Below, one piece after another: positions 10,371 to 20,246 of a DNA stretch of 64,000 nt. The stretch is from Sodalis sp. dw_96 (GTDB taxonomy: Bacteria > Pseudomonadota > Gammaproteobacteria > Enterobacterales > Enterobacteriaceae): positions 62,001 to 126,000 of the forward strand of contig NZ_JAAVUT010000011.1 of the NCBI RefSeq assembly GCF_018449575.1. The letters are read 5' to 3'. The translations under genes were made by a program, and so were the position numbers. The notes beneath the pieces are model-generated. The model searched no databases, was not told the origin of the DNA, and saw nothing but the letters and a program-made list of their open reading frames with translations. Every line of letters begins with the position of its first letter. Positions within the stretch are counted from its first letter, which is position 1.

Positions 10371-10595
10371 CAGACTGCTGACAAACCCGCGCGGAGTCAA
10401 TGAGGCGGGACAGGATGATGGAAGAGTAAACCGTCCGCGCCATGGACCAAAACGCCGTCAGGCGTTGGCCCGCAGGGCGACCACCAGGGAGGATAGCCGT
10501 AATCGCGCGGATCGAGCCTCCATGGACGGATTCACGGCAGGTTTATTATATTGCGACGATCTAGCATCCTGTCCCGACCGGTCACCTTGTCAGCA
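10371..10595 (+). repeat. Palindromic intergenic repeat, family A, long subtype
   Basis: About 225 bases between the PTS and LysR genes. It shares with other copies GCTGACAAA at the left end, GGAGTCAAT, GAGTAAACCGTCCGCGCC, GCGCGGATCGAGCCTCCATG and CCTGTCCCGACCGG, and ends with TTGTCAGC, the inverse of the left end. The middle block (dyad GTCAGGCGTTGGC) is shared only with the copy at position 1. Confidence 0.8.
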
Positions 10596-10631
10596 ATCAC
10601 CACGTTTATTGCCTTTGGCCGGAAGGAACCG

Positions 10632-11531
10632 ATGGATATCAAACAGCTTATCTACTTATGCAATCTTGAGCGGGAGCGTCATTTTGGCCGGGCCGCCGAG
10701 GCGAGCTTCGTCAGCCAGCCGACCCTCTCCGCACGGCTGAAAAATCTGGAACGGGAGCTCGGGGTGGCGTTAATCCACCGGGGCAACAGTTTTCAGGGGT
10801 TTACCGCCGAAGGGGAACGGGTATTGTCCTGGGCGCGGGAGATAGTCTCGGTCTACCAGGGGCTGAAGCTGGAAGTGGAGTCTCTTAAGCAGGGACTGGC
10901 GGGTACCTTGCGCATCGGCATCGTGCCGCAATGCGGTATTCCGCTGGCGCAGCTGCTAGTCGATGCCCGGCTGGAATTTCCCGATCTCGAGTATCAGGTT
11001 AACGTGCTCAGCGCCGATCAACTGCTTGAAGCGCTGATTAATCACAGTGTGGATATAGGCGTGGGATTTTTTGAGCTGAACCTTTTGCAGGAGCTGCATT
11101 TCCAGGTGGCGCCGCTGCCGGACCGGGGGGTGGATCTGGTGTTTCATCCCGCGCATTTCAGCGGGCTTTCATCGCAAGCCGAACTGACGTTGGCCCAGGT
11201 GGCGGCCTTGCCTCTGTGCCTGGCGGAACCGAGCCGCTACTTTCGACGTTATCTGGACGAACATTTCCGCGCCGCCGGGCTGCACCCCCATATCACCTTG
11301 GAAAGCGCCTCGATTTTCCATTTACTGCAGGGGGTGTTTGTCGGCTTGGGCTGCGGCATCATGCCCCGCGGCCATTTGCTGCCGGGAATGACGCCGGATT
11401 TGCAGAGCGCGGCTATCCTGCTGCCCGCCATGAAACGCCAGGGCGCCGTGGTGATTGCCGAGCCTCACCGGTCGACGCCGCTGGCGAAAACCCTGTTTAC
11501 CTTTGCCGCCGCCTGGCTGGCGGGAAATTAA
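10632..11531 (+). CDS. LysR-family transcriptional regulator
   Basis: 299 residues. N-terminal winged helix-turn-helix (residues 1-60; [25 protein letters not shown] split across 16-40), then an effector-binding domain of periplasmic-binding fold (from about 90). The ATG at 10632 has AAGGA six bases upstream and gives the normal length. The open frame extends 27 codons further up into the family A repeat, which is spurious. It could control the PTS gene upstream, but the repeat and 298 bases separate them. It overlaps fabI tail-to-tail by four bases. The inducer is unknown. Confidence 0.9.
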   Translation: MDIKQLIYLCNLERERHFGRAAEASFVSQPTLSARLKNLERELGVALIHRGNSFQGFTAEGERVLSWAREIVSVYQGLKLEVESLKQGLAGTLRIGIVPQCGIPLAQLLVDARLEFPDLEYQVNVLSADQLLEALINHSVDIGVGFFELNLLQELHFQVAPLPDRGVDLVFHPAHFSGLSSQAELTLAQVAALPLCLAEPSRYFRRYLDEHFRAAGLHPHITLESASIFHLLQGVFVGLGCGIMPRGHLLPGMTPDLQSAAILLPAMKRQGAVVIAEPHRSTPLAKTLFTFAAAWLAGN

Positions 11532-12316
11532 TTCTGTTCCAGATCGTTCATGGAGGCGATATTAAAGCCGCCGTCCACATGAATCACTTCGCCGGTGATG
11601 CCGGAAGCCAGATCGGAACACAGGAACGCGGCGGTATTGCCCACATCCTCAATGGTCACCACGCGGCGCAGCGGGGTCACCGATTCGCAATAAGACAGCA
11701 TTTTCTTGAAGTTCTTGATACCGGAAGCCGCCAGGGTGCGGATCGGGCCGGCGGAGATGGCGTTGACGCGTATCCCCTGCGGGCCCATGGCGTTGGCCAT
11801 GTAACGGGTATTGGCTTCCAGCGACGCCTTGGCCAGTCCCATGACGTTATAGTTGGGAATGGCGCGTTCGGCTCCCAGGTAGGTGAGGGTCACCAGAGCC
11901 GAGTTCGGATTCAGCATATGGCGGCCGGCTTTCGCCATGGCGACAAAACTGTAGGAGCTGATATCGTGGGCGATGGCAAAGCCTTCACGTGTCACGGCGT
12001 TCACATAATCGCCGTCCAGCTGGTCGCCGGGCGCAAAGGCAACGGCATGCACGAAACCGTCGTAATTCGGCCATACCTTGGCCAGTTCGGCATACATCGC
12101 TTCGATGCTGGCGTCTTCGGCGACATCGCAGGGCAATACGATGCTGGAACCCAATTCACCGGCGAATTCTTCAACCCGTGATTTCAGTTTATCGTTCTGG
12201 TAAGTAAATGCCAGTTCGGCACCTTCGCGATGCATCGCCTGTGCGATACCGAAGGCGATGGAGCGAGTGCTGGCTACGCCAGTGACCAGAATGCGCTTAC
12301 CGGTAAGAAAACCCAT
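11528..12316 (-). CDS. fabI: Enoyl-[acyl-carrier-protein] reductase (NADH)
   Basis: 262 residues, as in E. coli. It catalyses the last reduction of each fatty-acid elongation cycle in the cytoplasm. Short-chain dehydrogenase fold with the FabI signature [18 protein letters not shown], holding the catalytic Tyr and Lys. Nucleotide-binding start [11 protein letters not shown]. Residue 93 is Ala (codon GCC, in HAVAFAPGD), where E. coli has Gly93, a site known for diazaborine/triclosan resistance changes; Ala is found there in Gram-positive FabI. The ATG at 12316 (MGFLTGKR) matches E. coli; the seven-codon upstream extension is unlikely. It lies downstream of sapF on the same strand, with 138 bases between. 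Confidence 0.97.
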   Translation of the reverse strand: MGFLTGKRILVTGVASTRSIAFGIAQAMHREGAELAFTYQNDKLKSRVEEFAGELGSSIVLPCDVAEDASIEAMYAELAKVWPNYDGFVHAVAFAPGDQLDGDYVNAVTREGFAIAHDISSYSFVAMAKAGRHMLNPNSALVTLTYLGAERAIPNYNVMGLAKASLEANTRYMANAMGPQGIRVNAISAGPIRTLAASGIKNFKKMLSYCESVTPLRRVVTIEDVGNTAAFLCSDLASGITGEVIHVDGGFNIASMNDLEQN

Positions 12317-12454
12317 AGCATTAATCCTTGTGATCATTTTTACAGCGATCGTGGCGTCAGCGACGCGACATTCGACGTTTACAAACCGGCGGAGTGTACC
12401 ATGAAAAACCGCACCAGGTGTATACCCCGCCTCTATGAGACATCCGGCGGATTA

Positions 12455-13267
12455 TTACGGCATGGCGGCATCGCGGCGCCAGGCGTCCGCGGTGAGGGCC
12501 TCGCCGAAGTGACTGGTTATCAGCCGTTTGGTAAGATCGTGCAGCGGGGCGGCCAGCACGTCGGCGGTATTGCCGCGCTCCACTACCTCGCCGTCCTGCA
12601 TCACCATAATCTGGTCGCTGATATGTTTCATCATGCCCAAGTGCTGGGTGACATAAATATAGGCTATACCCTGTTTGGCCTGCAGCTCGAGCATTAAATT
12701 GATGATTTGCGAACGCATCGACATATCCAGCGCCGCCAGCGCCTCGTCGGCCACAATGACCTTGGGACGGAGGATCAGCGCCCTGGCCAGGCCCACGCGC
12801 TGTTTTTGTCCCGGCGCCAGCATATGGGGATAATAAAAGGCGTGATCCGGCCTCAGTCCCACCTGCCGCAGGGTCAGGTTGATGGCCTGTTCCCGCTCCG
12901 GCGCCGTCATATCGGTATTCAGCCGCAGCGGCACGTCCAACAGTTGGCCGATGCGCTGGCGGGGATTCAGGGCGTTGCCGGCATCCTGGAAAATCATACG
13001 GATGCGCTGGCTGCGATAGCGGTAATCCCCGAAGGCCAGCGGATGGTCGTCGATAAGGAGTTCGCCGCCGCTGGGCTCCACCGTGCCGGCCAGCATTTTC
13101 GCCAGGGTGGATTTACCCGAACCGTTCTCACCGATAATCGCCAGGGTTTGTCCCTCCCGCAGAATAAAACTCAGGGGCTTGACCGCCTCCACCTGATGCT
13201 TATGGAACAAGCCGGTGCGATAACGGAAGGTTTTGGTCAGGTTGCGCGCTTCCAATAAGGTTTCCAT
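12455..13267 (-). CDS. sapF: Sap peptide/putrescine ABC transporter, ATPase SapF
   Basis: 270 residues; E. coli SapF has 268. Cytoplasmic ATPase subunit of the SapABCDF transporter, tied to antimicrobial-peptide resistance in Salmonella/Haemophilus and to putrescine export in E. coli. Walker A GENGSGKST, degenerate signature LAPGQKQR, Walker B VIVADEA. The ATG at 13267 has GGAGGG nine bases upstream and starts two bases after the sapD stop, so translation is probably coupled. Last gene of the operon. Confidence 0.96.
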   Translation of the reverse strand: METLLEARNLTKTFRYRTGLFHKHQVEAVKPLSFILREGQTLAIIGENGSGKSTLAKMLAGTVEPSGGELLIDDHPLAFGDYRYRSQRIRMIFQDAGNALNPRQRIGQLLDVPLRLNTDMTAPEREQAINLTLRQVGLRPDHAFYYPHMLAPGQKQRVGLARALILRPKVIVADEALAALDMSMRSQIINLMLELQAKQGIAYIYVTQHLGMMKHISDQIMVMQDGEVVERGNTADVLAAPLHDLTKRLITSHFGEALTADAWRRDAAMP

Positions 13268-13269
13268 GC

Positions 13270-14262
13270 TTATTGTCCCTCCATATTGAGCGGAAAATGA
13301 CAGGCGAACCAATGGGTTTTTATCGGCTCCAGGGGCGGCATTTCAATACAGGTTTTCTGCGCGTAAGGGCAGCGCGGCCCCAGGCGGCAGCCGATGGGCA
13401 GGTGTTCCAGGGATGGGATGCCGCCGGGCAGGGTATTGAGCCGGCTTTTGGGCGGCATGGAGCGGCCGAAATCCGGAATGGCGCGGATCAGCGCCTGGGT
13501 ATAGGGATGATGCGGAGTGGCGATCAGCTCCTCGCATGAGGCGCTCTCCACCGTCTGGCCGCAATAGAGCACATTGATACGGTCGGCCCATTTGCTCATC
13601 ATCTGGATATCGTGGCTGATAAGCAAAATAGTGGTGTTGTTGTTCTGGTTCAGCCCCGCCAGCAGCCGGAATATCTGCGCCTGGGTGGTGGGTTCCATGG
13701 CGTTGGTGGGCTCGTCGGCAATCAGCAGCCTGGGCTGATTGGCCAGGGCGATGGCGATCATCACCTTTTGACACTCCCCCTCGGTGAGCTCGTAAGGGTA
13801 ACTGCCCATGATATTTTTATGATCCTTGATGCCCACCCGGTGCAGCAGCTCGATGGCCCGGCGTTTACGCCAGCCGAACCGCTGCCACCACAGGCCTTTG
13901 TAAGTCCAGCCCGGGATCACCTGGATCAACTGGCGGCCGATGGTTTCCGAAGGATCGAGACAGGACTGCGGCTCCTGGAAAATCATCGAGACATTGTGGC
14001 CCACCAACCGGCGCCGCTGGCGCGGGGTCAGCTGCAATAAATCGATATCGTCGAAGCGGAACCGGTCCGCCGTGACCCGCCAGTTATCTTTGGTGACGCC
14101 GCAGATGGCCTTGGCTATCAGGCTTTTGCCGGAGCCGGATTCCCCCACCAGGCCGCGTACTTCCCCTTCCACCAGGGTAAAACTGACCCGATCCACCGCT
14201 TTCACCGGTCCTTCGGCGGTCATGAATTCAATCGTGAGATTACGGATGTCCATTAACGGCAT
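13270..14262 (-). CDS. sapD: Sap ABC transporter, ATPase SapD
   Basis: 330 residues, the E. coli length. Second ATPase of the Sap system (in E. coli also needed for Trk potassium uptake). Walker A GESGSGKS, signature LTEGECQK (oligopeptide-transporter type variant), Walker B LLIADEP, and the C-terminal oligopeptide-ATPase tail with LGPRCPYAQ. Its ATG at 14262 overlaps the sapC stop by one base (TAATG), which selects this start over the long upstream open frame. Confidence 0.96.
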   Translation of the reverse strand: MPLMDIRNLTIEFMTAEGPVKAVDRVSFTLVEGEVRGLVGESGSGKSLIAKAICGVTKDNWRVTADRFRFDDIDLLQLTPRQRRRLVGHNVSMIFQEPQSCLDPSETIGRQLIQVIPGWTYKGLWWQRFGWRKRRAIELLHRVGIKDHKNIMGSYPYELTEGECQKVMIAIALANQPRLLIADEPTNAMEPTTQAQIFRLLAGLNQNNNTTILLISHDIQMMSKWADRINVLYCGQTVESASCEELIATPHHPYTQALIRAIPDFGRSMPPKSRLNTLPGGIPSLEHLPIGCRLGPRCPYAQKTCIEMPPLEPIKTHWFACHFPLNMEGQ

Positions 14263-15152
14263 TATTCCACCTCCGCAATCATGGCGCGACGGATGCCGTC
14301 GCCCAAAATATTCACGATCAGCACACTTAACATAATGGCGCCTCCCGGCAGCATCACGGTCCAGGGCGCGGCATAGACCAATTCCAGCGTATCCCCCATC
14401 ATGGCGCCCCATTCCGGCGACGGCAACTGCGCCCCGAGATCGAGAAAACCGAGGGCGGCGATATCCAGAATCGCCATGGACAGGGCGCGGGTGAAATCGG
14501 AGACCAGTACGCTGGCGATATTAGGCAATACCGCATAGCGCAGGATATGCGGCATCGATGCGCCGTCAATGCGCACCGCCAGCACATACTCCTTCTCCAA
14601 TTCGTCATGTACCGCGTCGTACACCGTGCGCACGATGCGCGGTAAAATAGCCAGCCCCACCGCCAGCATGGCGTGGCCGAGGGAGGGGCCGGTAAACGCC
14701 ACCACCACGATGGCCAGCAGCAGCGACGGAATGGAGAGCAGGGTGTCCAGCACATGGTTGAGGGCCGCCGAGCGCAGGCCGTGGCTGATGCCCGCCAGCA
14801 CCCCCAGCAGCAGGCCGAAGACCGAGGCCAGGATGGTCAACAGCAGCGCCGCGCCGAAGGTGGGGGCGGTGCCGGTGATTAGGCGGCTGAGCACATCGCG
14901 GCCCAGATCGTCGGTGCCCAGAAAGAACGAGACATCGCCGTAGCGCGACCACGAGGGCGGCAGGAGCTGATAGCCGAGAAACTGTTGATCCAGTGCATAG
15001 GGCGCTACCAGCGAACCGAACACGCACAGCAGGATCAGCAGGATAAAACCGTACAGGCCGATCATCGACATGGCGTCATGGTAAAAAATGCGCCAGATAT
15101 AACGCAGCGGGCTGGGCATGCGTTTTTCGCGATAAATGTTATCGGAGAGCAT
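14262..15152 (-). CDS. sapC: Sap ABC transporter, permease SapC
   Basis: 296 residues, equal to E. coli SapC. Inner-membrane permease of the DppC/OppC type, with an N-terminal hydrophobic segment (about residues 28-55) and five more in the permease domain. [16 protein letters not shown] is the family signature, and [16 protein letters not shown] the EAA-type loop that contacts the ATPases. The ATG at 15152 ([11 protein letters not shown]) matches the E. coli N-terminus; it overlaps the end of sapB by 14 bases. Confidence 0.96.
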   Translation of the reverse strand: MLSDNIYREKRMPSPLRYIWRIFYHDAMSMIGLYGFILLILLCVFGSLVAPYALDQQFLGYQLLPPSWSRYGDVSFFLGTDDLGRDVLSRLITGTAPTFGAALLLTILASVFGLLLGVLAGISHGLRSAALNHVLDTLLSIPSLLLAIVVVAFTGPSLGHAMLAVGLAILPRIVRTVYDAVHDELEKEYVLAVRIDGASMPHILRYAVLPNIASVLVSDFTRALSMAILDIAALGFLDLGAQLPSPEWGAMMGDTLELVYAAPWTVMLPGGAIMLSVLIVNILGDGIRRAMIAEVE

Positions 15153-16104
15153 ACCACTCCTTATGACGTAGCGGATTGGCCAGCGCGCCAACCACATCCG
15201 CCAGCACATTGACGGCAATCACCAGCGACCCCACCACCATCACGCCGGCGGAAATGGCGGCGTAATCCTGCTGGCGTATGGCGTTAATCAACCAGCGACC
15301 CACCCCCGGCCAGCTGAACACCACCTCGGTAATCATGGCCAGCGTCAGCATGGTGGAAAATTGCAGTCCCAGCTTGGGAATAATGGGGGGCAAGGCGTTA
15401 TGTAAAACATGCCGGCGGATAATGGTGAACAGCGTCAAACCGCGGGTGGCCGCCGCCTTGATGTAATTCTGGGCGAAGACCTGGTCGGTGCTGATGCGCA
15501 TCAACCGGATCACCTCGGTGGTGGGGGCCACCGCCAGGGCGATGATGGGCAGCACCATATGCCGCAGGGTGCTGGTGATCATCTCATGGCGGTAAGGTGA
15601 ATCGGAGATCCATGCATCCAGCAGGGCGAAGCCGGTAACCGGTTTAATCTGATAGAGCAGGTCATAACGTCCGGAGACCGGAAACCAGCCGAGATGCAGC
15701 GCGAAAAACAGCGTCAGCAGCAATGCCAGCCAGAAAACCGGCATTGACAGGCCCAGCAAGGCGAAGATGCTGATGCCGATATCCTGCCATCTGTTGCGCG
15801 TCACCCCGGCGATAACGCCCAGGGGAATACCGATTATCAGCGCCAGCAGGAAGGCCAGTATGCAGAGTTCCAGCGTGGCGGGAAACACCTCGCGCAGCTG
15901 CTGGCCGATGGCCTGGCCGTTAATGCTGGACACGCCGAAATTCAGATGCAGCAGACTGTTGAAATAATAGAAGTAGGCATCGGTAATCGCCGCGCCGCTC
16001 AACGGTGCGCTGGGCGTGAAATAACTGAGGCTAAAGCCCACCAGCGACAGGAAAAACAGCGTAATCAGCAGCAGCAACAGCCGGCGCAGAATAAATATAA
16101 TCAT
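15139..16104 (-). CDS. sapB: Sap ABC transporter, permease SapB
   Basis: 321 residues, the E. coli length. DppB/OppB-type inner-membrane permease with an N-terminal membrane helix (residues 4-28) and a permease domain with the EAA-type loop near [12 protein letters not shown] and [12 protein letters not shown]. It pairs with SapC. The start overlaps the sapA stop by four bases (ATGA) and the end overlaps sapC by 14 bases, as expected for a tight operon. Confidence 0.96.
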   Translation of the reverse strand: MIIFILRRLLLLLITLFFLSLVGFSLSYFTPSAPLSGAAITDAYFYYFNSLLHLNFGVSSINGQAIGQQLREVFPATLELCILAFLLALIIGIPLGVIAGVTRNRWQDIGISIFALLGLSMPVFWLALLLTLFFALHLGWFPVSGRYDLLYQIKPVTGFALLDAWISDSPYRHEMITSTLRHMVLPIIALAVAPTTEVIRLMRISTDQVFAQNYIKAAATRGLTLFTIIRRHVLHNALPPIIPKLGLQFSTMLTLAMITEVVFSWPGVGRWLINAIRQQDYAAISAGVMVVGSLVIAVNVLADVVGALANPLRHKEWYALR

Positions 16105-17753
16105 GGTTTCGGTTCCTGGGAATCTTCCCGGTAAACCCCGGCAAAGGAGGCATTGCCGAAGGGGCTGAGCACCAATCCCTTGATATCGTAACGATAGGCC
16201 TGCAGGCGCAGCGACGACGCCAGGGGCAGCACCGGCAACTGCTCTTCAAGCATATGTTGGGCGTCGCGGTAAGTCTCCATCCGTCCGGAAAGCTGTTGCG
16301 ACAGCAGCGCCGAGTGCAGCAATTGATCGAACTGGGGCTGGCACCAATGAGCATAATTGGTTTGCGAGCGGATCGCGGCGCAGCTGAGCAACGGCCGGAA
16401 AAAACTGTCCGGGTCGTTACTGTCCGTGGACCAGCCCGCCAGCGTCAGGTCGTGGTTCATGGTCATCAGCCTGGCTTCCTGGAAACGGCCCTCCACCGGG
16501 ACGATAATCACCTTGATGCCCACCTGGGCCAAATCCGCCTGGATCAATTCGGCGGTTTTCAGCGGGCTGGGGTTATAGGATTGCGACGCGGTGGGCACCC
16601 ATAAACGCAATTCCAACTTGTCTTTACCGATGGAGTGCAGGAGCGCCCGCGCCTTATCGGGGTTATATTCGCTGACCTTGGCATCGTTGTCATAGGCCCA
16701 GGAGGCGCGCGGCAGGATCGAGGCGGCGGTCTCGGCGGTGCCGTAATAAATGGACTGCATCAGGCGCTGATTGTTGATGGACAGGGCGATGGCCTGCCGC
16801 ACCCGCACATCGTCCAGCGGCGGCTTGGCGGTATTGAACGCCAGATAGGCGATGTTCATCCCCGGGCGCAGCGTCAGTCGCAGGCGCGGATCGTCGCGCA
16901 GAATCGGCAGCTGGCTGGCGGCAGGATAGGCCAGTACATCGCACTCCCCGGTCAATAATTTGGACAAACGACCGATGCCGCCGGCCCCCAGATCGATAAC
17001 CACCTGGGCCATCCGCGGCCGGCCCCGCCAGTAATTGTCATGGCGCAGCAGGCGGATAAACTGGCCGGCACGGTATTCGTTAAGCATAAAAGGCCCGGTG
17101 CCCACCGGTTGGCGATCGATCTGTTCCTGCCGGCCGGCGGCGGTGAGCTGCTCGGCGTACTCCTCGGACAGCACCGGCGCGTAATGGGTGGCGATATGCC
17201 AGAGAAAGGAGGCGTCCGGGCTGTTGAGACGAAATTCCACCGTGTCGTTGTCCAGCTTGCGCACGCTTTGCACCGAGTCGGGGAACTGCAGGCTGTCGAA
17301 ATAGGGATAGTCGCCGCCGTTTACCTCGTGGTAAGGGTGATGGGTATCGAACATGCGCGCAAAGCTGAACACCACGTCATCCGCATTGAGGTCGCGGGTG
17401 GGGGTAAACCAGGCGGTATGCTGAAAGGGGACATTTTTTCGCAAATGGAAACGGTAGGTCGCGCCGTTGTCCAGCACTTCCCAGCTCTGCGCCAGCTCGG
17501 GAATCAGCCGATAGGTATAGGGATCCACATCCAGCAGGCGATCGTAGATTTGCGCCGACAGGGTATCCACCGTCAGCCCGCTGCTGGCCATTTGCGGGTT
17601 GAAGGTATTCAGTAAGCCATTCACGCAATAAACAAAGCCGCTTTGCCGAATATCGGGAGGCGGGGAGGTCTCGGCCGCCATAACGCGCAGGCCGGTTAAC
17701 GCCGTGATGGTCGCCCACAAGAGCGCCAGTATTGAAAAACGTTTTATTCCCAT
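16101..17753 (-). CDS. sapA: Sap system periplasmic peptide-binding protein SapA
   Basis: 550 residues. Solute-binding protein of the oligopeptide family (SBP_bac_5). Residues 1-26 form a Sec signal peptide (KR, then a hydrophobic stretch, ending near VMA-AE). It binds peptides in the periplasm and delivers them to SapBC. The ATG at 17753 is chosen; a GTG two codons upstream is also possible. It is the first gene of sapABCDF and is transcribed divergently from the ryhB small RNA, so the gap 17754-17960 should hold both promoters. Confidence 0.95.
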   Translation of the reverse strand: MGIKRFSILALLWATITALTGLRVMAAETSPPPDIRQSGFVYCVNGLLNTFNPQMASSGLTVDTLSAQIYDRLLDVDPYTYRLIPELAQSWEVLDNGATYRFHLRKNVPFQHTAWFTPTRDLNADDVVFSFARMFDTHHPYHEVNGGDYPYFDSLQFPDSVQSVRKLDNDTVEFRLNSPDASFLWHIATHYAPVLSEEYAEQLTAAGRQEQIDRQPVGTGPFMLNEYRAGQFIRLLRHDNYWRGRPRMAQVVIDLGAGGIGRLSKLLTGECDVLAYPAASQLPILRDDPRLRLTLRPGMNIAYLAFNTAKPPLDDVRVRQAIALSINNQRLMQSIYYGTAETAASILPRASWAYDNDAKVSEYNPDKARALLHSIGKDKLELRLWVPTASQSYNPSPLKTAELIQADLAQVGIKVIIVPVEGRFQEARLMTMNHDLTLAGWSTDSNDPDSFFRPLLSCAAIRSQTNYAHWCQPQFDQLLHSALLSQQLSGRMETYRDAQHMLEEQLPVLPLASSLRLQAYRYDIKGLVLSPFGNASFAGVYREDSQEPKP

Positions 17754-17902
17754 AACCACTTGGATCCGACCGGATAATGGTTCCAGTTTACCTTACTCTG
17801 GCGCGACACCCAATTTATGCCGTCAATAAACCGGCGGGATAGCCGGTAAAAGCGGCAATCGACGTGAATCGGTCTAAAAGCCCCTTAGATTGAGAGGGTT
17901 AA

Positions 17903-17917
17903 TGAGAACAATTATCA
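17903..17917 (+). promoter_or_regulatory. Fur box 1
   Basis: TGAGAACAATTATCA agrees with the Fur half-site consensus tGATAATnATTATCA at 13 of the 14 specified positions plus spacer minus one, that is, it differs only at the T of GAT and one more T. It lies 38 bases upstream of an almost identical second box and of ryhB, and also upstream of the divergent sapA. Confidence 0.75.
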
Positions 17918-17940
17918 TCAAAAGGCTTTACATGTGATAG

Positions 17941-17955
17941 TGAGAACTATTATCA
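17941..17955 (+). promoter_or_regulatory. Fur box 2 overlapping the ryhB promoter
   Basis: TGAGAACTATTATCA is identical to box 1 except for the central base. It covers a TATTAT -10 candidate (17948-17953); TTTACA at 17927-17932 could be a weak -35 with short spacing. This placement fits Fur repressing ryhB when iron is abundant. Confidence 0.8.
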
Positions 17956-17959
17956 TGTC

Positions 17960-18058
17960 ACCACTGATGAGCGGAAAAGTTCTTTCCGTTTGTTGGTACG
18001 ACATTGCTCACATTGCTTCCAATATCATTTCCGCCAGCCTACGGGCTGGTTTTTTTTT
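17960..18058 (+). ncRNA. ryhB: RyhB iron-responsive small RNA
   Basis: The block CGACATTGCTCACATTGCTTCC (17999-18020) is the invariant pairing core of RyhB. It is preceded by a hairpin (CGGAAA/TTTCCG, 17972-17988) and followed by an Hfq-type AU-rich stretch and a terminator: CCAGCC, TACG loop, GGCTGG, then nine T (18034-18058). RyhB pairs with mRNAs of iron-using proteins under iron starvation. The 5' end is estimated from the -10 box, so it may be off by several bases. The location between sapA and pspF differs from E. coli, where ryhB is elsewhere. Confidence 0.92.
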
Positions 18059-18117
18059 GCCATGGTGGCCGGGGTTATGACGATCATCACTGAATGCTTA
18101 TCGTGCAGACGTGTTAC

Positions 18118-18222
18118 TTCCATCACCGTATGCATACGATGATGGCGTGTTTTTCCATCACTGCCTGCATACGATGATGTCGTGTTTTTCCATCACTGAG
18201 TACTCACCTTGATGGCGTGCTT
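18118..18222. repeat. Three 35-bp tandem repeats covering the 3' end of pspF
   Basis: Units at 18118-18152, 18153-18187 and 18188-18222 are spaced exactly 35 bases. Each opens with TTCCATCAC and ends with GTGTTT or GTGCTT. The third unit contains the last codons and stop of pspF; the others lie beyond it. A further diverged unit (CATCACTGAATGC and following) sits just left, about 18083-18117. They look like duplications of the gene's 3' end. Confidence 0.85.
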
Positions 18223-19182
18223 CTTCATTATCCCGCGCAGCTGATGATAGCTCAATGACAACAGGTCGGCGGCCTGGCGCTGATTATACCGCGCCTGCGC
18301 CAGCGCCCGTTCAATCCACCGCTTTTCCTGCTGTTCGAGCCAGGATTTCAAATCCAGTGGCAGCGCCGCCGTGGCGCCGGCGGGGAGATCGTCCTCGACG
18401 GCGGTTTTCACCGCGGCGAAAGGATCGAGCAGAATCACATCCAACGGCCGCTCGCTGCTGCCGTGACGGTAAATTGACCTCTCCACCACGTTTTTCAGCT
18501 CCCTGACATTGCCGGGCCAGCCATAATCCAGCAGCGTTTGACGCGCCGTCGGCGTAAAGCCGGGAAACAGCAGCATATCGATTTCCCGGCACATCTGGAT
18601 GGCGAAATGCTCCGCCATCACCATAATATCCTGCTGCCTTTCCCGCAGCGGCGGCAGCGCCACCACATCAAACGCCAGCCGGTCCAGCAGATCGGCGCGG
18701 AAGTCGCCGGCTTTGGCCAGGCGGGGCAAATCGGCATGGGTGGCGCAGACCAGCCGTACATCCACCTGCAACGGCTGGCTGCCTCCCACCCGCTCGAGTT
18801 CGCCGTATTCAATGACCCGCAATAATTTTTCCTGCACCATCATCGGCGCGGTGGCCAGCTCATCCAGAAACAGCGTACCGCCGTCCGCCCGCTCGAACCG
18901 CCCCTGGTGCCGTTTTTGCGCGCCGGTAAAAGCCCCCGCCTCGTGGCCGAACAGTTCCGAATCCAGCAGGTTTTCATTCAGGGCGGCGCAGTTAAGGGAA
19001 ATGAAAGGACCCTGCCAGCGCGGGGAGAGGTAATGGAGCCGCCGGGCTATCAGTTCTTTGCCGGTGCCCCGTTCGCCGATAACCAATACCGGTTTATTCA
19101 GTCGCGCCAACTTGGAGACCTGCTCCAGCACTTCCAGAAAATTATTGGATTGGCCCAGCAGGTTTTCGTGGTGATCGGCCAT
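18193..19182 (-). CDS. pspF: Phage-shock operon activator PspF
   Basis: 329 residues. Sigma-54 enhancer-binding protein without a receiver domain. AAA+ domain (about 10-245) with Walker A GERGTGKE, the sigma-54 contact loop GAFTGA and Walker B GGTLFLDE. C-terminal helix-turn-helix (about 295-325; NQRQAADLLSLSYHQLRG). It activates pspABC, transcribed divergently, and is held inactive by PspA. The start at 19182 (MADHHENLLG) matches E. coli PspF; a TTG further up is less likely. The C-terminus is a few residues longer than in E. coli and lies inside the 35-bp tandem repeats. Confidence 0.95.
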   Translation of the reverse strand: MADHHENLLGQSNNFLEVLEQVSKLARLNKPVLVIGERGTGKELIARRLHYLSPRWQGPFISLNCAALNENLLDSELFGHEAGAFTGAQKRHQGRFERADGGTLFLDELATAPMMVQEKLLRVIEYGELERVGGSQPLQVDVRLVCATHADLPRLAKAGDFRADLLDRLAFDVVALPPLRERQQDIMVMAEHFAIQMCREIDMLLFPGFTPTARQTLLDYGWPGNVRELKNVVERSIYRHGSSERPLDVILLDPFAAVKTAVEDDLPAGATAALPLDLKSWLEQQEKRWIERALAQARYNQRQAADLLSLSYHQLRGIMKKHAIKVSTQ

Positions 19183-19271
19183 GGTTAATTTCGCCAACAG
19201 TTAGTCTATATAATCACTATAGCGGAAGTATCAGGAAGAGCAACAGAAGAGTAATTATGAAATAGTTTAAA

Positions 19272-19315
19272 AATCAATGTATTAAAATGTCCATTATCTT
19301 GGCATGTTACTTGTA
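19272..19315 (+). promoter_or_regulatory. IHF site and sigma-54 promoter of pspABC
   Basis: AATCAATGTATTA (19272-19284) fits the IHF consensus WATCAANNNNTTR. TGGCATG-TTAC-TTGTA (19300-19315) fits the -24/-12 sigma-54 promoter with correct spacing. PspF upstream sites are expected between 19198 and 19270 but I cannot define them. The layout matches the E. coli pspA promoter. Confidence 0.85.
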
Positions 19316-19390
19316 ATGGACTTCTGTAAGGCATGTTCATAACGAACACTTTTTCAGACGTTAACCGGCTATGTATAAAGGGGATCTGCA

Positions 19391-20056
19391 ATGGGTATTT
19401 TTTCTCGTTTCACCGATATCGTGAACGCCAATATCAATGCATTGCTGGATAAGGCGGAAGATCCGGAAAAATTGGTCCGCCTGATGATCCAGGAAATGGA
19501 GGATACCCTGGTTGAGGTGCGTACCACCTCCGCCCAGGCATTGGCGGAAAAGAAACAGCTGTTGCGACGCATCGACCAGGGGGAAACCCAGCAGGCCGAC
19601 TGGCAGGCAAAAGCCGAACTGGCCCTAAATAAAAACAAAGAGGACCTGGCGCGCGCCGCGCTGATGGAAAAACAGCGACTGACCAAAATTGTCGCCGCTC
19701 TGCGCCAGGACGTGTCGGTCATTGAAGAAACCCTGGATCGCATGAAACGCGAAATAGGCGAATTGGAGAATAAGCTGGCGGAAACCCGCGCCCGCCAGAA
19801 AACCCTGGCGCTGCGTCATCAGGCCGCCGCGTCTACCCGGGATATCCGCCGTCAGCTGGATAGCGGAAAAATCGATGAAGCCATGGCCAGGTTCGAACAG
19901 TTCGAACGCCGTATCGATAGTATGGAGGCGGAAGCCGAAAGCGTTGGTTTCGGCAAGGAGAAATCTCTGGACCAGCAGTTCGCCGAGCTGAAGGCGGATG
20001 ATGAAATCAGCCAGCAGCTGGCGGCCCTGAAAGCGCAAATGAATAAAATCGAATAA
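19391..20056 (+). CDS. pspA: Phage-shock protein A
   Basis: 221 residues; E. coli 222. Coiled-coil protein of the PspA/Vipp1 (ESCRT-III-like) family. It stabilises the damaged inner membrane and, when stress is absent, inhibits PspF. It starts with the amphipathic helix [21 protein letters not shown] split over residues 1-21 and then is almost wholly alpha-helical. First gene of the operon, 75 bases after the sigma-54 promoter; GGGGAT ribosome site before the ATG. A palindromic repeat separates it from pspB. Confidence 0.97.
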   Translation: MGIFSRFTDIVNANINALLDKAEDPEKLVRLMIQEMEDTLVEVRTTSAQALAEKKQLLRRIDQGETQQADWQAKAELALNKNKEDLARAALMEKQRLTKIVAALRQDVSVIEETLDRMKREIGELENKLAETRARQKTLALRHQAAASTRDIRRQLDSGKIDEAMARFEQFERRIDSMEAEAESVGFGKEKSLDQQFAELKADDEISQQLAALKAQMNKIE

Positions 20057-20062
20057 TGAGCA

Positions 20063-20189
20063 TATACCCTAAGTAATTCGAGTTGCAGGAAGGCGGCAAC
20101 GCAGTGAATCCCCAGGAGCTTACTCAGGTAAGTGACTGGGGTGAGCGAGGAAAGCCAACGCACCTGCATCTTGAAGTATGACGGGTATA
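20063..20189 (+). repeat. Palindromic intergenic repeat, family B, between pspA and pspB
   Basis: 127 bases bounded by TATACCC and GGGTATA. The ends are inverted copies (TAATTCGAGTTGCAGG against CCTGCATCTTGAAGTA), and the middle has a CCCCAGGAGCTTACTC / GTAAGTGACTGGGG dyad. An inverted near-copy lies at 35109-35235 and a deleted form at 26007-26073. It lies inside the psp operon and could form a large hairpin in the mRNA. Confidence 0.85.
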
Positions 20190-20246
20190 ATTGGTGCAGG
20201 CATTGACCGGGTCCGGTGCCGGATTTACCGATGATAAGGAGTCATC

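Noticed and set aside
10551..10631. N-terminal extension of the LysR gene
   Set aside because: It is encoded in the repeat; the ATG at 10632 has a good ribosome site and gives the normal family length.
18083..18222. CRISPR-like array at pspF
   Set aside because: The units are contiguous tandem repeats without unique spacers, and there are no cas genes; the 42-bp and 15-bp arrays fail for the same reason.
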